In this document: positions 35,269 to 47,010 of the stretch, one piece after another | How positions within the stretch are numbered: the first letter of the stretch is position 1 | Layout: each line of letters opens with the position of its first letter | Origin: Lactarius indigo | Lineage: Eukaryota; Basidiomycota; Agaricomycetes; Russulales; Russulaceae | DNA length: 64,000 bases | Assembly (NCBI GenBank): GCA_025766275.1 | Contig: JAFKAC010000060.1 | Location: forward strand, 124,001-188,000 | Reading direction: 5' to 3' | The notes under the pieces: model-generated | Databases searched by the model: none | The model's input: only the letters and a program-made list of their open reading frames with translations | Told to the model about the DNA's origin: nothing | Made by a program: the position numbers and the translations under genes

Positions 35269-38200
35269 CTAGAGGTAAAACATGACATCCTGCAAGTTAG
35301 GGTGCAGACCGTTGCCCCACATACGCTGCGCGGCCTCGTACACACGCTGCTCTGCCGCCTCGCGCGCCATTTTCATCGCCGCGCTGCTGGTCGTGCCGGC
35401 GCCACCGCCACCGCCACCGGTGCTAGACGCGGTGTCGCTCCCTCCGCCCTGGTTGAGGAATCCTTGTATCCAAAAGCGCGCCTGCTCGCAAACGATGTCG
35501 GCGTAGTACGCGGGCGGGACGAGGCTGACTGCCTTGGTGGCACGCGCATAGAGATAACTCGCAGCGTGGACGCCCTGCTGGACGGCGTCGGCGGTGAGGG
35601 AGCTCTCGTCGTAGACGACGACGTAGTGGGTCGGGCGGACGGTGCCCTGGAGGCCCGCGTGCGCCTGGAGGTAGAAGTCGAAGTCGACCAGGGACGTCAC
35701 CCCGCGGTCGACGACGGTACCCGGGCGCGTGTTGCCGTTCTTGTCCGCGTGTTCCGAGTCCGTCGGGTAGAAGCGCGCGTGGTGCCGCTTCCCGCAGATG
35801 AGGATACTCAACGTCGGCCGGTACCGGGGGTTCTTGGGGTCGATGCGCTTGAACGCCTCCAAGATCTGCGGCAGCTCTTTGTTCACCACCATATCATACT
35901 GGCCCTGTGAAACGCGGAGATTCAGTTCGGAGGTGTGGCCCGGCGTTTGACGGATAGGGGTGTTACCTCCGATACACCGTCGCGGAATACGATTATACGC
36001 TTGGGAAGCACATTCGAGCGCCGGCGGAACGCCTGCAGCCGCTCGGTCATCATATCTGCGAGCTCCGCGATACCCTGTGATCACGAAGGCCACCGAGTCA
36101 ACCACACGGAGAAATAAACCAAAAAAGGACTCACCTCCTGTTTGCTCTTTTGGAGGCGTAAACTGGCGGGGAATTGGACAAAGTCTTTGTCGACACTCGC
36201 GACAACACCTGCGATCGAGGGTGTGCCCGCAACGCTGGCCGGACCTGGATGCGTGACGTCGATCCCGACCAGCATGGTGGGCTCACGCGTGAGCCACGCG
36301 AGCGCGTCGCCGGCGAGGCGGTGGTTTACCCCGCCGAGCTTGGTGTTGATCTTGAGTGCGACGTTAGAGAGGTACTGGTCTTGTCCTCTTTCCTTGAGCG
36401 CCTTATCGAGCAGCAGGCATTGCGTGCGCACGCCGAACTTGACGGAACAAAGTCGCTTGATGCCCGGGTAGATGAAGTCGTCCCTCTTCTGCAGCAAGAC
36501 AAGAATAAAGGAGATGGCCTTCGGGTCCCCGAAACCCTCGATCGACTGTTCGATGAGACTGAGCGCCTTTCGGCGCCCCGGATCTTCTCTGAGAGGAGGT
36601 AGGGCAGCAGTTGGCCGAATCACGGGGGGGGCCGCGCCGAACTCCAGCCCGCTGTTCTTGCACTTCCCGGTGAACGCATCGATAAAGCCTTTTAGTCTCG
36701 GGTCGTTGGGGCCCTGAAAGTTCAGTGCATCTACGCCATCGCGCACTGCGAGGACCTTCCAGTTCCCCATCTTGCCGCCGTGGTGGAACTTGACGTCCAG
36801 GATGTTCCAGCTGCCGTTTGCGACGCGAGGGTTACCCTTGCGATACGTCACGCTAGGCGCCGGCAACTCGCGCCCAGGAATGACCGTCATCTGAGCAGAA
36901 ATGCGAATGCCGAAATTACCAAGCACTGGAGTGGCGGGTTCGATGCCCAGGCGAGGCAATCCAGTCCCCGTGATGAGACCCGCGTTTGCGGCAGGCCTCC
37001 GACTTGCCACCCTCAGCATTTCTGAGGTTTCGTTCGGACCGAGCTTTCCAAGGTGGGGCTCTCCTGGTTCGATGGTGCACAGTTCTGCGGGGATATAACG
37101 TGACTTTCCGGGAGCACCAACGTCAATGAGGGGCATATCGTCCGGATGCTGCAAACGAATGTTATGCTCTGAGGGAATCGGTGGGTCAGATTTTACGGGT
37201 GTCGAGTCACGCGAGCATGACCTACTTCTTAAGAAGTACTCCTCAACGGAGACTGTGCCACCCAGCTCTTCGCACGGGAAACGATGTTTTCTGGCAGACA
37301 AGCCTAGTACAACGCGGCTTATTGTCTTAACGCGTTTATACCCGAGGTATGTCGTGGACACCTTGACCTTCCTCATGAGCTCCCGAGGCGCCGCATCGAA
37401 TGAGCCCATCCCAAACGAACGCAGTGCATCGGAAAGCTTCCCAGGTTTGTGGAATGCGGACATGCATACGTTGATGTTGACCATCACAAGCTTGTTGCAT
37501 GGGCGAACAGACGAGTAGAAACCCATGAGCGCAAAAAGGTTTTCACCGATTTGTGCTCTGTTTTCGGGGAAGAAATAACGGTTCTTTCCGAATCGGTAGC
37601 CTTGTTGAGCTGCTTGGCGTTGCACGACAAGATTGTACGCGCTTATGACCGGATCCACGCTCTCGGACTTGTCAATATTTGCCACGTCGCCATTCATGAA
37701 CCTGCAAAAAAGTGTAACACATTCGTGTGAAACGGCGATCACAACAACGGCAACAACGTAGACTCACTGCCTCAACGGCGCTGTGGACAGCTCTCTCAAG
37801 AAAGTGACCTCGACGGTGTACTTGTCCCCGTTTCTCGCAGGCTGCTTCTCCCCGTCCTCGAAAAAAACGACGGTCCCCTGCAGCTCGGGCAGCTTCTGCG
37901 CCGCGACGAGGCGCTGCGCACCGTCGTGTGCGAACATGTTTGCATAGGGTCGCACGGCCTCGGTCTGCTCGAACAGGGCGAGGATCCGACGCTTGACGCG
38001 CGCCTTCTGCGATTTGGGCTCCGGCTCGATCTTCACCACGTATTCGAATATCGTGTCCTTGGTAAACTCCAGCGCGAAGAAGTTGGCCCGCAGCGCGATT
38101 ACACTCCCCGCTGTGCCGTACCCGGGGCGAGCGGGCCGCTCGGGCCCGGGCTGCGCGCCGCGGACGCGGACGATGAGCTCGTTCGGCGCGCTGACGTTCG

Positions 38201-38492
38201 GATCGATCTGCGCAGGTTGGCCGGCGTTGAAGATGAGTGGAGCATCACCTCCAGCCCCCCCTCCAAATCCACCGCGCCCACCGCGTGCTGGGGATCCTCC
38301 ACGGTAAGGAGAACCGCCACGATCGCCGCTGCCACCACGATAAGGAGAACCGCCACGGTCGCCTCCTCGATAGGGAGAACCGCCACGGTCGCCTCCTCGA
38401 TAGGGAGACCCACCGCGGTCCCCACCGCGACTGCGACCGCCTCTGTCGCCGCCTCCAGGTGCGCCTCTACCACGTCCTCGTTGTTGACTCAT
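35269..38492 (-). CDS. Argonaute
   Basis: Four exons on the minus strand: 38492-37768, 37701-36135, 36074-35967 and 35904-35269, giving about 1011 aa. Argonaute binds small RNAs and silences complementary transcripts or transposons. The start MSQQRGRGRG leads into an RGG-rich tail (about 1-75) with repeated GDRGGSPYRG. Domains follow in order: N, linker, PAZ (NIRLQHPDDMPLIDVG, YIPAELCTIEPG), MID and PIWI. The PIWI active site is readable: Asp in LVGIDVTHPGP, Glu in KSKQE, Asp in IIVFRDGVSEGQ, and Asp in PPAYYADIV, that is DEDD with Asp where animal Ago2 has His; some fungal Agos share this. A Gly/Ser-rich insert (GGGSDTASSTGGGGGG) sits near the C-terminus, and the end is the normal hydrophobic DVMFYL. 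Cleavage competence is likely (inference). Confidence 0.93.
38280..38475 (-). repeat. In-frame repeats encoding the RGG tail of Argonaute
   Basis: Units of about 27-30 bases (gataaggagaaccgccacgg and variants with atagggag) occur four to five times in tandem and encode GDRGGSPYRG. Two adjacent units near 38360-38410 are almost identical, as expected for replication slippage, so copy number probably varies between strains. Confidence 0.75.
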
Positions 38493-39680
38493 GATGTCTG
38501 TTGAAAAAAATGGAATGGAAGGGTGATGTTGGTTGTGTGCTGTGTGGCACAAGGACCCGTATCAGGGCACGAGAGCTATATATACTGGGAAAAGCGCTGC
38601 GCACACCTTTTTGAGAAAAACGTTGCTCAACGCAGCCCCGTGCGCAAACAACGAGGTCTCAGGATTGGCTGCGATCCGCAGAATGAAAGGTAGACCCAGA
38701 GCGAGCTGCGGCGTCTTGAACCCAAACATCACGTGGACGAGTGGCGGTCGGTATTCGAAAAGTTGTATGGACGCAAGCAAGGACGCAAGCCAATCACTCG
38801 AGTCATGCGACCACGTTTCTGTAGGGGTATGGTTGACCTGGAAAAAATGAGTGCCTAGGACCTTGGCAGTGCGATTAATATAGGACCATTGAGTGCTGCT
38901 ACAGTAGATTCTGCAAGTCCTGTGCGCCTGAAAACAATCGCAGTCAGGCGATGTGAACCCACGCGACTTCTGAAACCCAGATAATCTGATAAAGAACTTG
39001 CACGTATCCAAGCTCTTTCGAGACCGCCGAATGGACGGGCAGCGGATTAGAGAGGGCTTCGCTTACGGTAAACTATTCCACAACGGATAAGCGCTCGATG
39101 AGCCCTGATTAACGTTATGTACCCTTGGTCCGTTCTCTCTGGACACAGTGAGAGTATCCACAACCTTGGTCCAGAATTCCGGTTCTGCTGTAGTCTTCAG
39201 ATGACCTACAATAGCTTCCGATTTCCCAGTTTAGTACGGCCCAGGAGCACGAGTATTTCGAAGGTTCATACTAGGCTAGACGGGCTTTCGGATATCTTAT
39301 GTCAACTTGACCGGATCTCACCCTTGCTCGACTAGCGTGACGTCTTGGGTCCTCAGCCACTCTTGGTTTCAACCAAGAACCGCGGGTCGCGTATTTTTGA
39401 TACCCGCGGTCCTGTTCTTGCCTCGGTTTTGACCCCGAATTGCGAGATGAGAGCACTTCTTCTCAGCCACATTTCCAGCGTTCCCTCCTGTAATCATGGG
39501 CTGCTACTAGCTCACTGTGGTCTTCGCCCTCATAGTCGCACCCCTCACCAGCCTCGCGACGCCTCTACCACAACCTTAGCACGACATGCGTGTCAAGCAC
39601 TCCTAGAAGACCGTCCCAGCCAACTAGGAGTGCCTTGGTCCCCCTCCCCTTGGCACCACTCTTGACCCTACGTTGCGCTC
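38493..39680. other. Argonaute upstream region and unassigned DNA
   Basis: The first few hundred bases must hold the Argonaute promoter. No exon recognised beyond it. Two adjacent inverted repeats lie at 39361-39410 (described separately). Confidence 0.35.
39361..39410. repeat. Two adjacent hairpin-forming inverted repeats
   Basis: tcttggtt-tc-aaccaaga (39361-39378) is a perfect 8-base stem with a 2-base loop. Directly next to it, accgcgggt (39379-39387) pairs with acccgcggt (39402-39410). It lies in a non-coding stretch before the sedolisin relic. Function unknown. Confidence 0.5.
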
Positions 39681-39689
39681 CGGCCCCAG

Positions 39690-41600
39690 AATCGATGCGC
39701 TCTATGAGTTCAGCACCCCCAAAATTCCAAATCATGTCTTCAACACACCCCACGGACAATCTACTTACGTTCGCCCTTACACTGTCGTAGATATGGCAAA
39801 CACCTCTCAAAGGAGGGGGTCGCTAAGCTTGTCTCACCGCGCCCATACACTCTCGAGCTTGTCCACTCCTGACTCGCACACCATGGCATGCATCCCTCCT
39901 TATCTCGACGACACACGGCGGCGGCTGGCTGACTGACGGTCACAGGCGTGTCCGTGTCCCAAGCCAACGAGCTCCTCGGGCGCCTCGTACCGGCATGCTG
40001 GGACGAACTACATCGCGATTCTGTGCACAGTCTGGTATGCGCTTCCCACAGTGCTGCACGCACACGTGCGAACCATCGCGCCAACGACGTTCTTCGCCTC
40101 CATGTACAGCAGTTACCACATAGGCACTCCGTCGGAGCAGCAGCGGAGGCGACATCAGGAGAGCCCGTATCGGTGCTGTCGAGCCGCCAGGGTCCTAAGG
40201 TTGTCACCCCTGAGTTCCTGCGCTGCCAGTGGCTGTACAAGACATTCGCCTATGTCCCCGCTGCTACTCATCAGACTTCGCTCGGGATCTCTGGATACAG
40301 TGATCAGTACTCAAGTCCGACAGATCTGAAGTTAATCATTCCCGTATTTAGCAAAGGCGCGGAGAACGCGACCTTCACCCTCAAAGAAGTTAACGGCGGC
40401 AGGTTCGACCCGAGCAACCCTGGCTTCGAGAGGAACCTCAACATTCAGTATACACAGGCCATAACGTACCCAACTCCGCACATGTAGTATAGCGTCGGTG
40501 GTCGGATTCTGTGGTTTAACCGCAACGGCAAGCCAGCCCCAGGTGACTTGTTTTACTCGTGGCTCAACTTCATGATCTCCCAGAAGGACGTTCCGCGGAC
40601 GATGAGCACTTCGTATAGTGCCCAAGAGGACGACCTTCCGCCAGAATATGCAAACACCGTGTACGACCTGTTCGCACAGCTCGGTACGCGCGGGGTCAGC
40701 ATCATCCTCTCGAACGGTGACAACGGCGTCAGCGCTGGGGAATGCATAGATAAATCCGAAAGACCCCAGTTCTTGCCTAGGTTCCCTGCAACCTGTATGT
40801 GTGGCCTTTTATACGAACACAGGCACAAGTCGCTTACCCCGTCGCCGCGGTTTCGCGGGTCCCTAAGTTACTAGGGTTGGTGGAACGACTTCAATCCCCG
40901 AGGTCGCTGTGAAGCCCTCCGGGGAGGCTTCTCAAAGTATTTTCAGCGCCCTGACTACCGGGACAAGGAAGTACCCATCTTCCTCTGGCGTCTTGGAAGT
41001 GAATATAACGGACTCTATAAGTACGTTTCTACCGTATTTTGACCCGACCTATTGTATTCTTACTTTGTAATTTTGTGATTTGTGCAGCCTTGCCGGTCGC
41101 GGAGTCCCCGACGTCGCCTCACAGGCGCTCCGGTACATGATCATCGTCAAGACCAATTCCTTTCCCGTGAGCAGTACAAGCTGCTCGGCACCTGTACGTC
41201 TTATGCCGCTCACTGCTCGCTCCACGATGCAACGTTCGCCCCAGAGCATCCGGCTGACTATCAGTGCACAGACCGTGGCAGTCATAATCTCGCTGCTTAA
41301 CGACTTCTTGATTTCGGAAGGGAAGGACCCACATGGGTTTATCAATCCCTGGTTGTACAGCGACGCACTCGATGGCCTCAACAACATCACATCTGGCTCT
41401 AATCCGGGCTGCGCCACCGATGGTTTCTCCGCCATCTCTGGATGGGATCCTGTTCGTCCCGCAAGACTCGGGCTCTGACTTTCGACGTTTGGCTGACTTG
41501 GTGTTGCATAGGTCACGGGTCTTGGGACACCGGACTTTTTCGAACTGCAGCATATACTTTTTCGTACAAGAACACTCCCGGGAATCCAAGGAGTCCAAGG
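39690..41600 (+). pseudogene. Sedolisin (S53, tripeptidyl-peptidase-like) pseudogene
   Basis: Sedolisins are secreted acidic serine-carboxyl peptidases. Family blocks are present in order but in shifting frames: SQANELLG (about 39960), LHAHVRTIAPTTFFASM (40053), VVTPEFLRCQWLYKTF (40199), GISGYSDQYSSPTDLK, DVPRTMSTSYSAQEDD (40590), FAQLGTRGVSIILSNGDNG, QFLPRFPATC, EYNGLYNLAGRGVPDVASQA (about 41000-41125) and ISLLNDFLISEGKDPHGF (41289). Lesions include an in-frame TAG after YPTPHM (40486-40488), a frameshift between the SQANELLG and LHAHV blocks, and a degraded catalytic-Ser region, where the usual GTSAS motif reads GTCTS in another frame. The end (GFSAISGWDP) is followed by another shift. Not expected to make an active enzyme. 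Confidence 0.85.
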
Positions 41601-42438
41601 GAAGGAAATTCTCTGAACTGAATAGCAGCGATGCACCTGTCCCCCATCCATGGCACGGGCAGATTTGACTCAGAGATCCCGAGGAAATAAACGAATATTT
41701 TCACGTCGGCTCCTCAACCCACGCAGTGACACCCGCTCACAGTCGGAACAAGAGATATCCATTTACATCCTCCAACTTCTTTACGGGACGGGAAAACGGG
41801 GCCCTTTCAAGACATCTGAATGACGTAGACGGCAAACGCGAGATAGCCCATGACCCCTCCAAGTGACAACGAAATTCGGCTCTCATCCGCTACACGGGGG
41901 AGTGCACGTTGACTTACGCTGTCTCCTATCGCCCTGGCTCACAATACCCTCTGGAATTCGCCGCTCTTACTCCGAGACTGAATGAGAACTATCTAGATAA
42001 ATGAGGCAAATTTATACAGGCGGATCAATATTAATGGGATTATGGGATGTTTTCAGCGAAGTTCTCCCGGCATAGAGTTTTGTACCCTGTTGTGTGCTAT
42101 AGAGTTTACGGTTCGGACCGAGGTTCGGACACGGTGTCGTGCTTTGTGTACTACAGCAAGTACTACACACTTGGCAATCAGTCAACATCGGTATCTCATA
42201 CATACAATGCGCGGCTGTGTCCCTATAGGAGAAAAACCAAGAGAAGACAGATAAAGAAGATAAGGCATAAGAAACATAAAAAAAAAAAAAACTGGGCTTG
42301 CAGCCCGTAAGCTGCCAGAGTGTTATCACAAGCCTTCAGGGACGGGCCGTGGTGAAAGTGCGCCAGTGGAGGATTCGACGAGGAAGAGGAATGGGGTCTC
42401 GATAGGCCACGCTAGGATCCATTCGGGTGTCATAATCC
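41601..42438. other. 3' flank of sedolisin relic and intergenic DNA
   Basis: No gene seen. The part up to about 42090 resembles 62850-62985 (shared gatcaatattaatg and agt.ttgtaccctg or agtaccctg blocks), so the flank was copied together with the peptidase 3' end. An A-run of about 12 lies near 42280. Confidence 0.4.
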
Positions 42439-45400
42439 CTAGCTATTGTGAGTGCGACGCAGTGAGGGCGTGGCTATTTCCGGCGCACGCAGAGAACTGT
42501 GCCGGTTAACGAGGCTGTCAAGTCGGAAAGGGTTAGAAAATGCCGAGAGAGGATCCGAAATGAGTGCGTCGTTGCACGCAACTTCAGGGTGTTTCCTTTC
42601 GATGTGTTCTCGGAATATGTCATTGTATCCCGGCGACCACTTGAAGCCGCCGCAATACGAGCACACGATTCGGTACGCGTGCTTGACTCCAAGGTGATTC
42701 TTGAGCGCTTCTTGCTGTTTGAAACTGGAGTGACAGATATGGCACTGGTACGATGGTGCATCAACCTGTACGGGATGACCGGAGAGCGATCGCGAGGTGA
42801 TGAATGACTGTAAAGCGTCCCACGATCGCTCATCCATCACCATAGGCTCCTCTACACGAATATGACGCAGGGCAGGAAGCGCAGTTGTGTGCCCCCCGTC
42901 GGCTGGACCCAAAGCACACAAGACGTCTGTCGTAAGTTCGCCAGCCACCCGAAGGTCTCTTGTGCCGCCGAATGAGCGGATAAGTCCCAGCCATCGTTCG
43001 CCATCCAAGTCGTCCTTCTCACTTGACGTTTGGGTCGTACTGATGCTTAAATCTTCCACGCGGAATATGAAAGGGGAAAATTGATCACAAACTTGAGCCA
43101 TCGAGGACAACTGCCAGTCTGATTGCTCGCACGATATTTGTAATCGAAGAGCTGTAGAAGTGCTTGAGCTGGTAAAAGAAATGGAAATGGCATGCTCGGA
43201 GGTTCGAATATTTGCTTGACTATGTGACCTGGGAACTTCTATCCGGTCAATGAATTGGCCAAGTTGCGAAGCGTCCATCGTGGGTTGGCTAAAGAACGTA
43301 ATATCGATATCCCCGAGATGAGGGGCGTCGATTCTGGCCACGAGACTATCCAAGTACTTGCTAGTTCCTCGATATTTGAGGTACGTGAGAGCGGGGAGAA
43401 CAACGCGTTCCCCTGACGGTGGAGGCAAGCCAAGATAGTTTCGGCGAGAGGGAAAGGAAAGGAAATGGTGTGAGATGGTTCGAAGTTGGGTCATCCCGGA
43501 CAATGCACTCGCGAACGCTTCAGGGCAAAAATACCCCTCACTAGGAATTTCGTGAAGCTGAAGATCTACGAGGTCCTGGGAGGGTAAAAGTAGCTGCGGG
43601 AATGAGGGAAAAGCAACCCTAGTCGAGTGGAGAGTACGAAGGCGCGCGTCCCACCGAAAGGTGCTGGGGAGGCAAAGGCGCGCGCCCTCTTGAGATAGAA
43701 GAACAAGGTTTTCCAGTTCCGAAAATGGCTCGGAGATGGCGGAAAGTTTTTCGAGGAGCGGTCTGGTGACGGTGAGGCTAATGGAACAAACACGACCAGA
43801 TTGCTTCAGTGCGGCAACGATATTGTCCTCGTCCTCGGGAGCTGAGGGGGGTTCGAGATCCGGAAGACCGCCGTACTTCACGACGATAGGCAGTGCTGGC
43901 CAGAAATCTAGGGCCTTCGAAACTGGCATTCCGTACGTACAGTAGAGTCGAAGATTTAGACCCAGAGGTGATGTAAAAACGATCTGTCGCCATCTTTGGC
44001 TCACGCACGCGAGCATGGTCCAAAATTGCGGAGTGGCTTTCAGATAATGACGAAAGGTGTTCAGAAGGATGTCATCAGAGAGTATCTCAATCGTGACTTG
44101 CTGAGAAAAAGAACCTGCTTCGAGCACATTAGCGCGTAATAAAAACTGGCATGAACAAACGTCGTACCTGACCCGCGAAGTTCTCTCTTTCTCTTTTTTT
44201 GGATCCAACTGTATTCCACGAATTTCATTGACCCAGAGCTGTTCATATTCCAACCCTATGATATGGCCCGAGAGCCGGCGTAAGTGCATAAATGATACTG
44301 CGGCCTCCTGTAAAGGCGGATAACGCGGCACAGGCTCTTGTATGCAGAGTTTGTGTAGGGCCGGTAGCACAGTTTCGTGCCGCATTTCTGAGTATTGTAA
44401 AGCAAGCACGATGTTTGTCGAGTGGTTTCCGGCTATGTGTGCCCATTTCGTACCTCTGAAAGGGTGGATAAGCTTCAGCCATTCTTTACGATCGCCGTTG
44501 TCCTGCCCGCTGGATGGTTGCGTTACACTGATGCGTAGATGTTCCACATCAGCAAGAAGAGCAGATAAACCATTGCAGAACTGAGCCATGTATGATAATT
44601 GTCGGGCTAATGGCTTGCAGGATATTTGCAGCCCAAAGTGCGCGAGGACCCCTGGTTGTGTCAAGGAGATGGAGATGGAATTCTCAGAGGATAGGATGTC
44701 TGCTCGACGATGTGACTTCTGCGCCTCTATCCGCTCGATGAATCTGCCAAGTTGTGAAGCGTCCATCGTAGGTTGGCTAAAGTACATGATATCAATATCA
44801 CCAAGACGAGGTGCGTCCATTCTGGCCACCAAGCTGCCCAAGTACTTGCTAGTTCCTCGATATTTAAAGCACGTGAGAGTAGGGAGAACTACGCGTTTCC
44901 CTGGCTGTGGAGGCAAGCTGAGGTAGTTTCGGCTAGAGTTGAAATTGAAATAGAGTGAGAGTGTTTGAAGTTGGGACATCTCGGATAAGGCATCAGCGAA
45001 CGCATCTGATGAAAAATACCCAACATTAGGAATTTTATGGAGCTGAAGATCTACGAGACCCGTGGAAGGAGAAAGGAGTTGTGGGAGTGTGGGAATGGCG
45101 ACCCTAGTCAGGTGCAGAGTACGGAGGCGTGGGCCCCACCGAAAGGCCCTGGGGAGGGACAGCAACACGCTATCCCGAGCCAGAAGAACGAGATTTTCTA
45201 GTTCCAAAAACGGCCTCTCGATTGCGGATAGCTTTTCCAGGAGTGAGCTTGTGACGGTGAGGCTGATAGAATTAACACGATCCGACTGCTCCAGTGCAGC
45301 TATGATATTGTCGTCTTCCTCGAGAGCCGGCGGATCGAGGGCGGGAGATCCCCCGTACTGCACGACGATAGGCAGGGCAGGCCAGCAATCTGGAGTCTTC

Positions 45401-45579
45401 AGCACAGGCGTTCCGTGAGTACAGAACAGTCGAATATTTAGAGCTCGTTGAAACGCAAATACGATTCTTCGCCACTTGCAACATATGTGCGCGAGCCTTG
45501 GCCAAAATCGCGGAGAGGCATCCAGATAATAACGAAATATGTTCAGAAGCACCTCGTCGGAAAGCTTCCCGATCGTCAC
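42439..45579 (-). CDS. F-box-type protein, two tandem modules plus C2H2 zinc fingers
   Basis: One uninterrupted frame of 1046 codons. It holds two homologous modules. The first starts LSDEVLLNIFRYYLDASPRF and the second, near residue 500, ILSDDILLNTFRHYLKATPQ. Each has an F-box-like start, a WPALPIVV.YGG block, and a leucine-rich region with PTMDASQLG. After module 2 come two C2H2 fingers: CHICHSSF...HLGVKH (about 944-967, C-x2-C-x12-H-x4-H) and CSYCGGFK...HIERKH (about 973-997). F-box proteins recruit substrates to SCF ubiquitin ligases. The first codon of the open frame is GTG, so the true start must lie in an upstream exon; an ATG at 45687 with a donor after 45652 is a candidate but the join is ambiguous. 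The frame may be one fused gene or two genes with no stop between them. Confidence 0.7.
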   Translation of the reverse strand: MTIGKLSDEVLLNIFRYYLDASPRFWPRLAHICCKWRRIVFAFQRALNIRLFCTHGTPVLKTPDCWPALPIVVQYGGSPALDPPALEEDDNIIAALEQSDRVNSISLTVTSSLLEKLSAIERPFLELENLVLLARDSVLLSLPRAFRWGPRLRTLHLTRVAIPTLPQLLSPSTGLVDLQLHKIPNVGYFSSDAFADALSEMSQLQTLSLYFNFNSSRNYLSLPPQPGKRVVLPTLTCFKYRGTSKYLGSLVARMDAPRLGDIDIMYFSQPTMDASQLGRFIERIEAQKSHRRADILSSENSISISLTQPGVLAHFGLQISCKPLARQLSYMAQFCNGLSALLADVEHLRISVTQPSSGQDNGDRKEWLKLIHPFRGTKWAHIAGNHSTNIVLALQYSEMRHETVLPALHKLCIQEPVPRYPPLQEAAVSFMHLRRLSGHIIGLEYEQLWVNEIRGIQLDPKKEKERTSRVRYDVCSCQFLLRANVLEAGSFSQQVTIEILSDDILLNTFRHYLKATPQFWTMLACVSQRWRQIVFTSPLGLNLRLYCTYGMPVSKALDFWPALPIVVKYGGLPDLEPPSAPEDEDNIVAALKQSGRVCSISLTVTRPLLEKLSAISEPFSELENLVLLSQEGARLCLPSTFRWDARLRTLHSTRVAFPSFPQLLLPSQDLVDLQLHEIPSEGYFCPEAFASALSGMTQLRTISHHFLSFPSRRNYLGLPPPSGERVVLPALTYLKYRGTSKYLDSLVARIDAPHLGDIDITFFSQPTMDASQLGQFIDRIEVPRSHSQANIRTSEHAISISFTSSSTSTALRLQISCEQSDWQLSSMAQVCDQFSPFIFRVEDLSISTTQTSSEKDDLDGERWLGLIRSFGGTRDLRVAGELTTDVLCALGPADGGHTTALPALRHIRVEEPMVMDERSWDALQSFITSRSLSGHPVQVDAPSYQCHICHSSFKQQEALKNHLGVKHAYRIVCSYCGGFKWSPGYNDIFREHIERKHPEVACNDALISDPLSAFSNPFRLDSLVNRHSSLRAPEIATPSLRRTHNS

Positions 45580-47010
45580 TTGTCAAGATGAGAAATTAGT
45601 GAGAGAAGCGGCAGGTATTTTCGGAAGGAGTACCACTCCTGGGGTATTCACTTGGTGTGGCGACGAGTTGGCCCGGCGCTGATGCATGATATCGTGCACG
45701 TGCACGTCTACCAAGAGATCTAGGATATTGACTGTCACCTCCAGCAGAAGAGCATTGAAGACGCTAGATCACTTACTTCAGAGAGCGCATGAGGGAGAAT
45801 AAACAGAGTAGAATTGCTACTGTATCCTTTATCGTCGGTGTTGGGATATGGCGCAGCAGGTAGTCAAATATATGAAGGACGCGTGGGAGTGAGAGTTTTG
45901 GAGTAGAGCGTATCCCTAAGTATTATTCAGCTACTCTACGGTAGCTTACTGTATGGATTATCTAACTGATTGGTCTGCTAGTGGGGAAAGAACGCGCAGG
46001 AACAAACGCAGGAATCTGATATTCTCACACTGGCACTGTCCAGTCGGCTGAACAAAATTTGGTGCACACTGTCAGTCAGGCTGTCAGTCCCTGGCATGTA
46101 CGACAAAGGTACTACAGTAAGTAAGCATTTTCTCGAGCCCCAACAACTAGCCTAACAGCTCGTGAGTACTTCAAAATTCACATGGTGGGAATAGAGGCTG
46201 GAAACTCCGAAGTGGTCAGGAAGATGATCACGGTGTCTGCATGCATAAATAGCACTGGAAGAAGCCGAGAAAGTGTCAGGTGCTCTGCACTTGTAGGTTC
46301 ACAACGAGCGCCTTGATACCCCCGGGGACCTATCAGAAAGGGTCACCCTTGGTTTGGCCTGCAGCTCAACAAGCACAGCTCCAGGCTGGTGTGCCATGCC
46401 ATTGCAAAGAAACTGCATACTGTGAGACATGACGTAGGACTGAGATGTTGTATATATATCTCAAGCAAAGAGTGTGTGTGCTCAACCTGGGAGGGATGGC
46501 AACGCTGCCGAGCAATATGTTGGGACAACTATTTTATAACCCGATTCTTGCGACATAACTAATTTTAAAACATTTTTCCTCTGACTTAATTATGAACCCC
46601 GCTAGGAAACTTTTAAGTCCGCACCTTGTGTATTTGTTGAAGGGGCCTATCGATTTGGATCCTGCTATAGCCTGCCAGTGGACAACACCCTTGATAACTG
46701 TCGGAGCATTCGCAATTCCACAGCGTGGATTGGGCTTGGGATTGGGCGTGATCGCGTGGACAGCTCGTGCTCACCTAGACGCTCGAATCCCACGCTCACT
46801 CTATCCCCCATTACTCCAGCCTTCAAAACACTCTTCTATCCAGTATGGCCGCTGCGCAAGATCTAGAGCACAGGCAAATGTTTTCGAATTTGTGTGTAGA
46901 TGGCCATTTAACCATGACTTTCTTCGATGGTGACCTACTACTCTAGCCCAGGTCCCTCAGCATCGCGAAATTCGGGAAGAGGGTATGTCGATCCTTTCTT
47001 TTGTGTAGCG
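45580..47010. other. Upstream region of F-box gene and NLR
   Basis: Holds the divergent upstream sequences of the F-box gene (minus) and the NLR (plus). From about 46679 the sequence is duplicated at 61680. A short ATG frame at 46844 (MAAAQDLEHR) occurs in both copies and could be a non-coding-leader upstream frame or an unresolved first exon of the NLR. Confidence 0.45.

Noticed and set aside
42279..42292. A-run suggesting a retroposon poly-A tail
   Set aside because: No target-site duplication or reverse-transcriptase sequence nearby.
46844..46954. Short ATG frame (MAAAQDLEHR) as first NLR exon
   Set aside because: It reaches a stop before the C2 exons, and the only intron linking it would be 26 bases or use weak sites; the ATG at 47011 is simpler. 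Kept as an open point.
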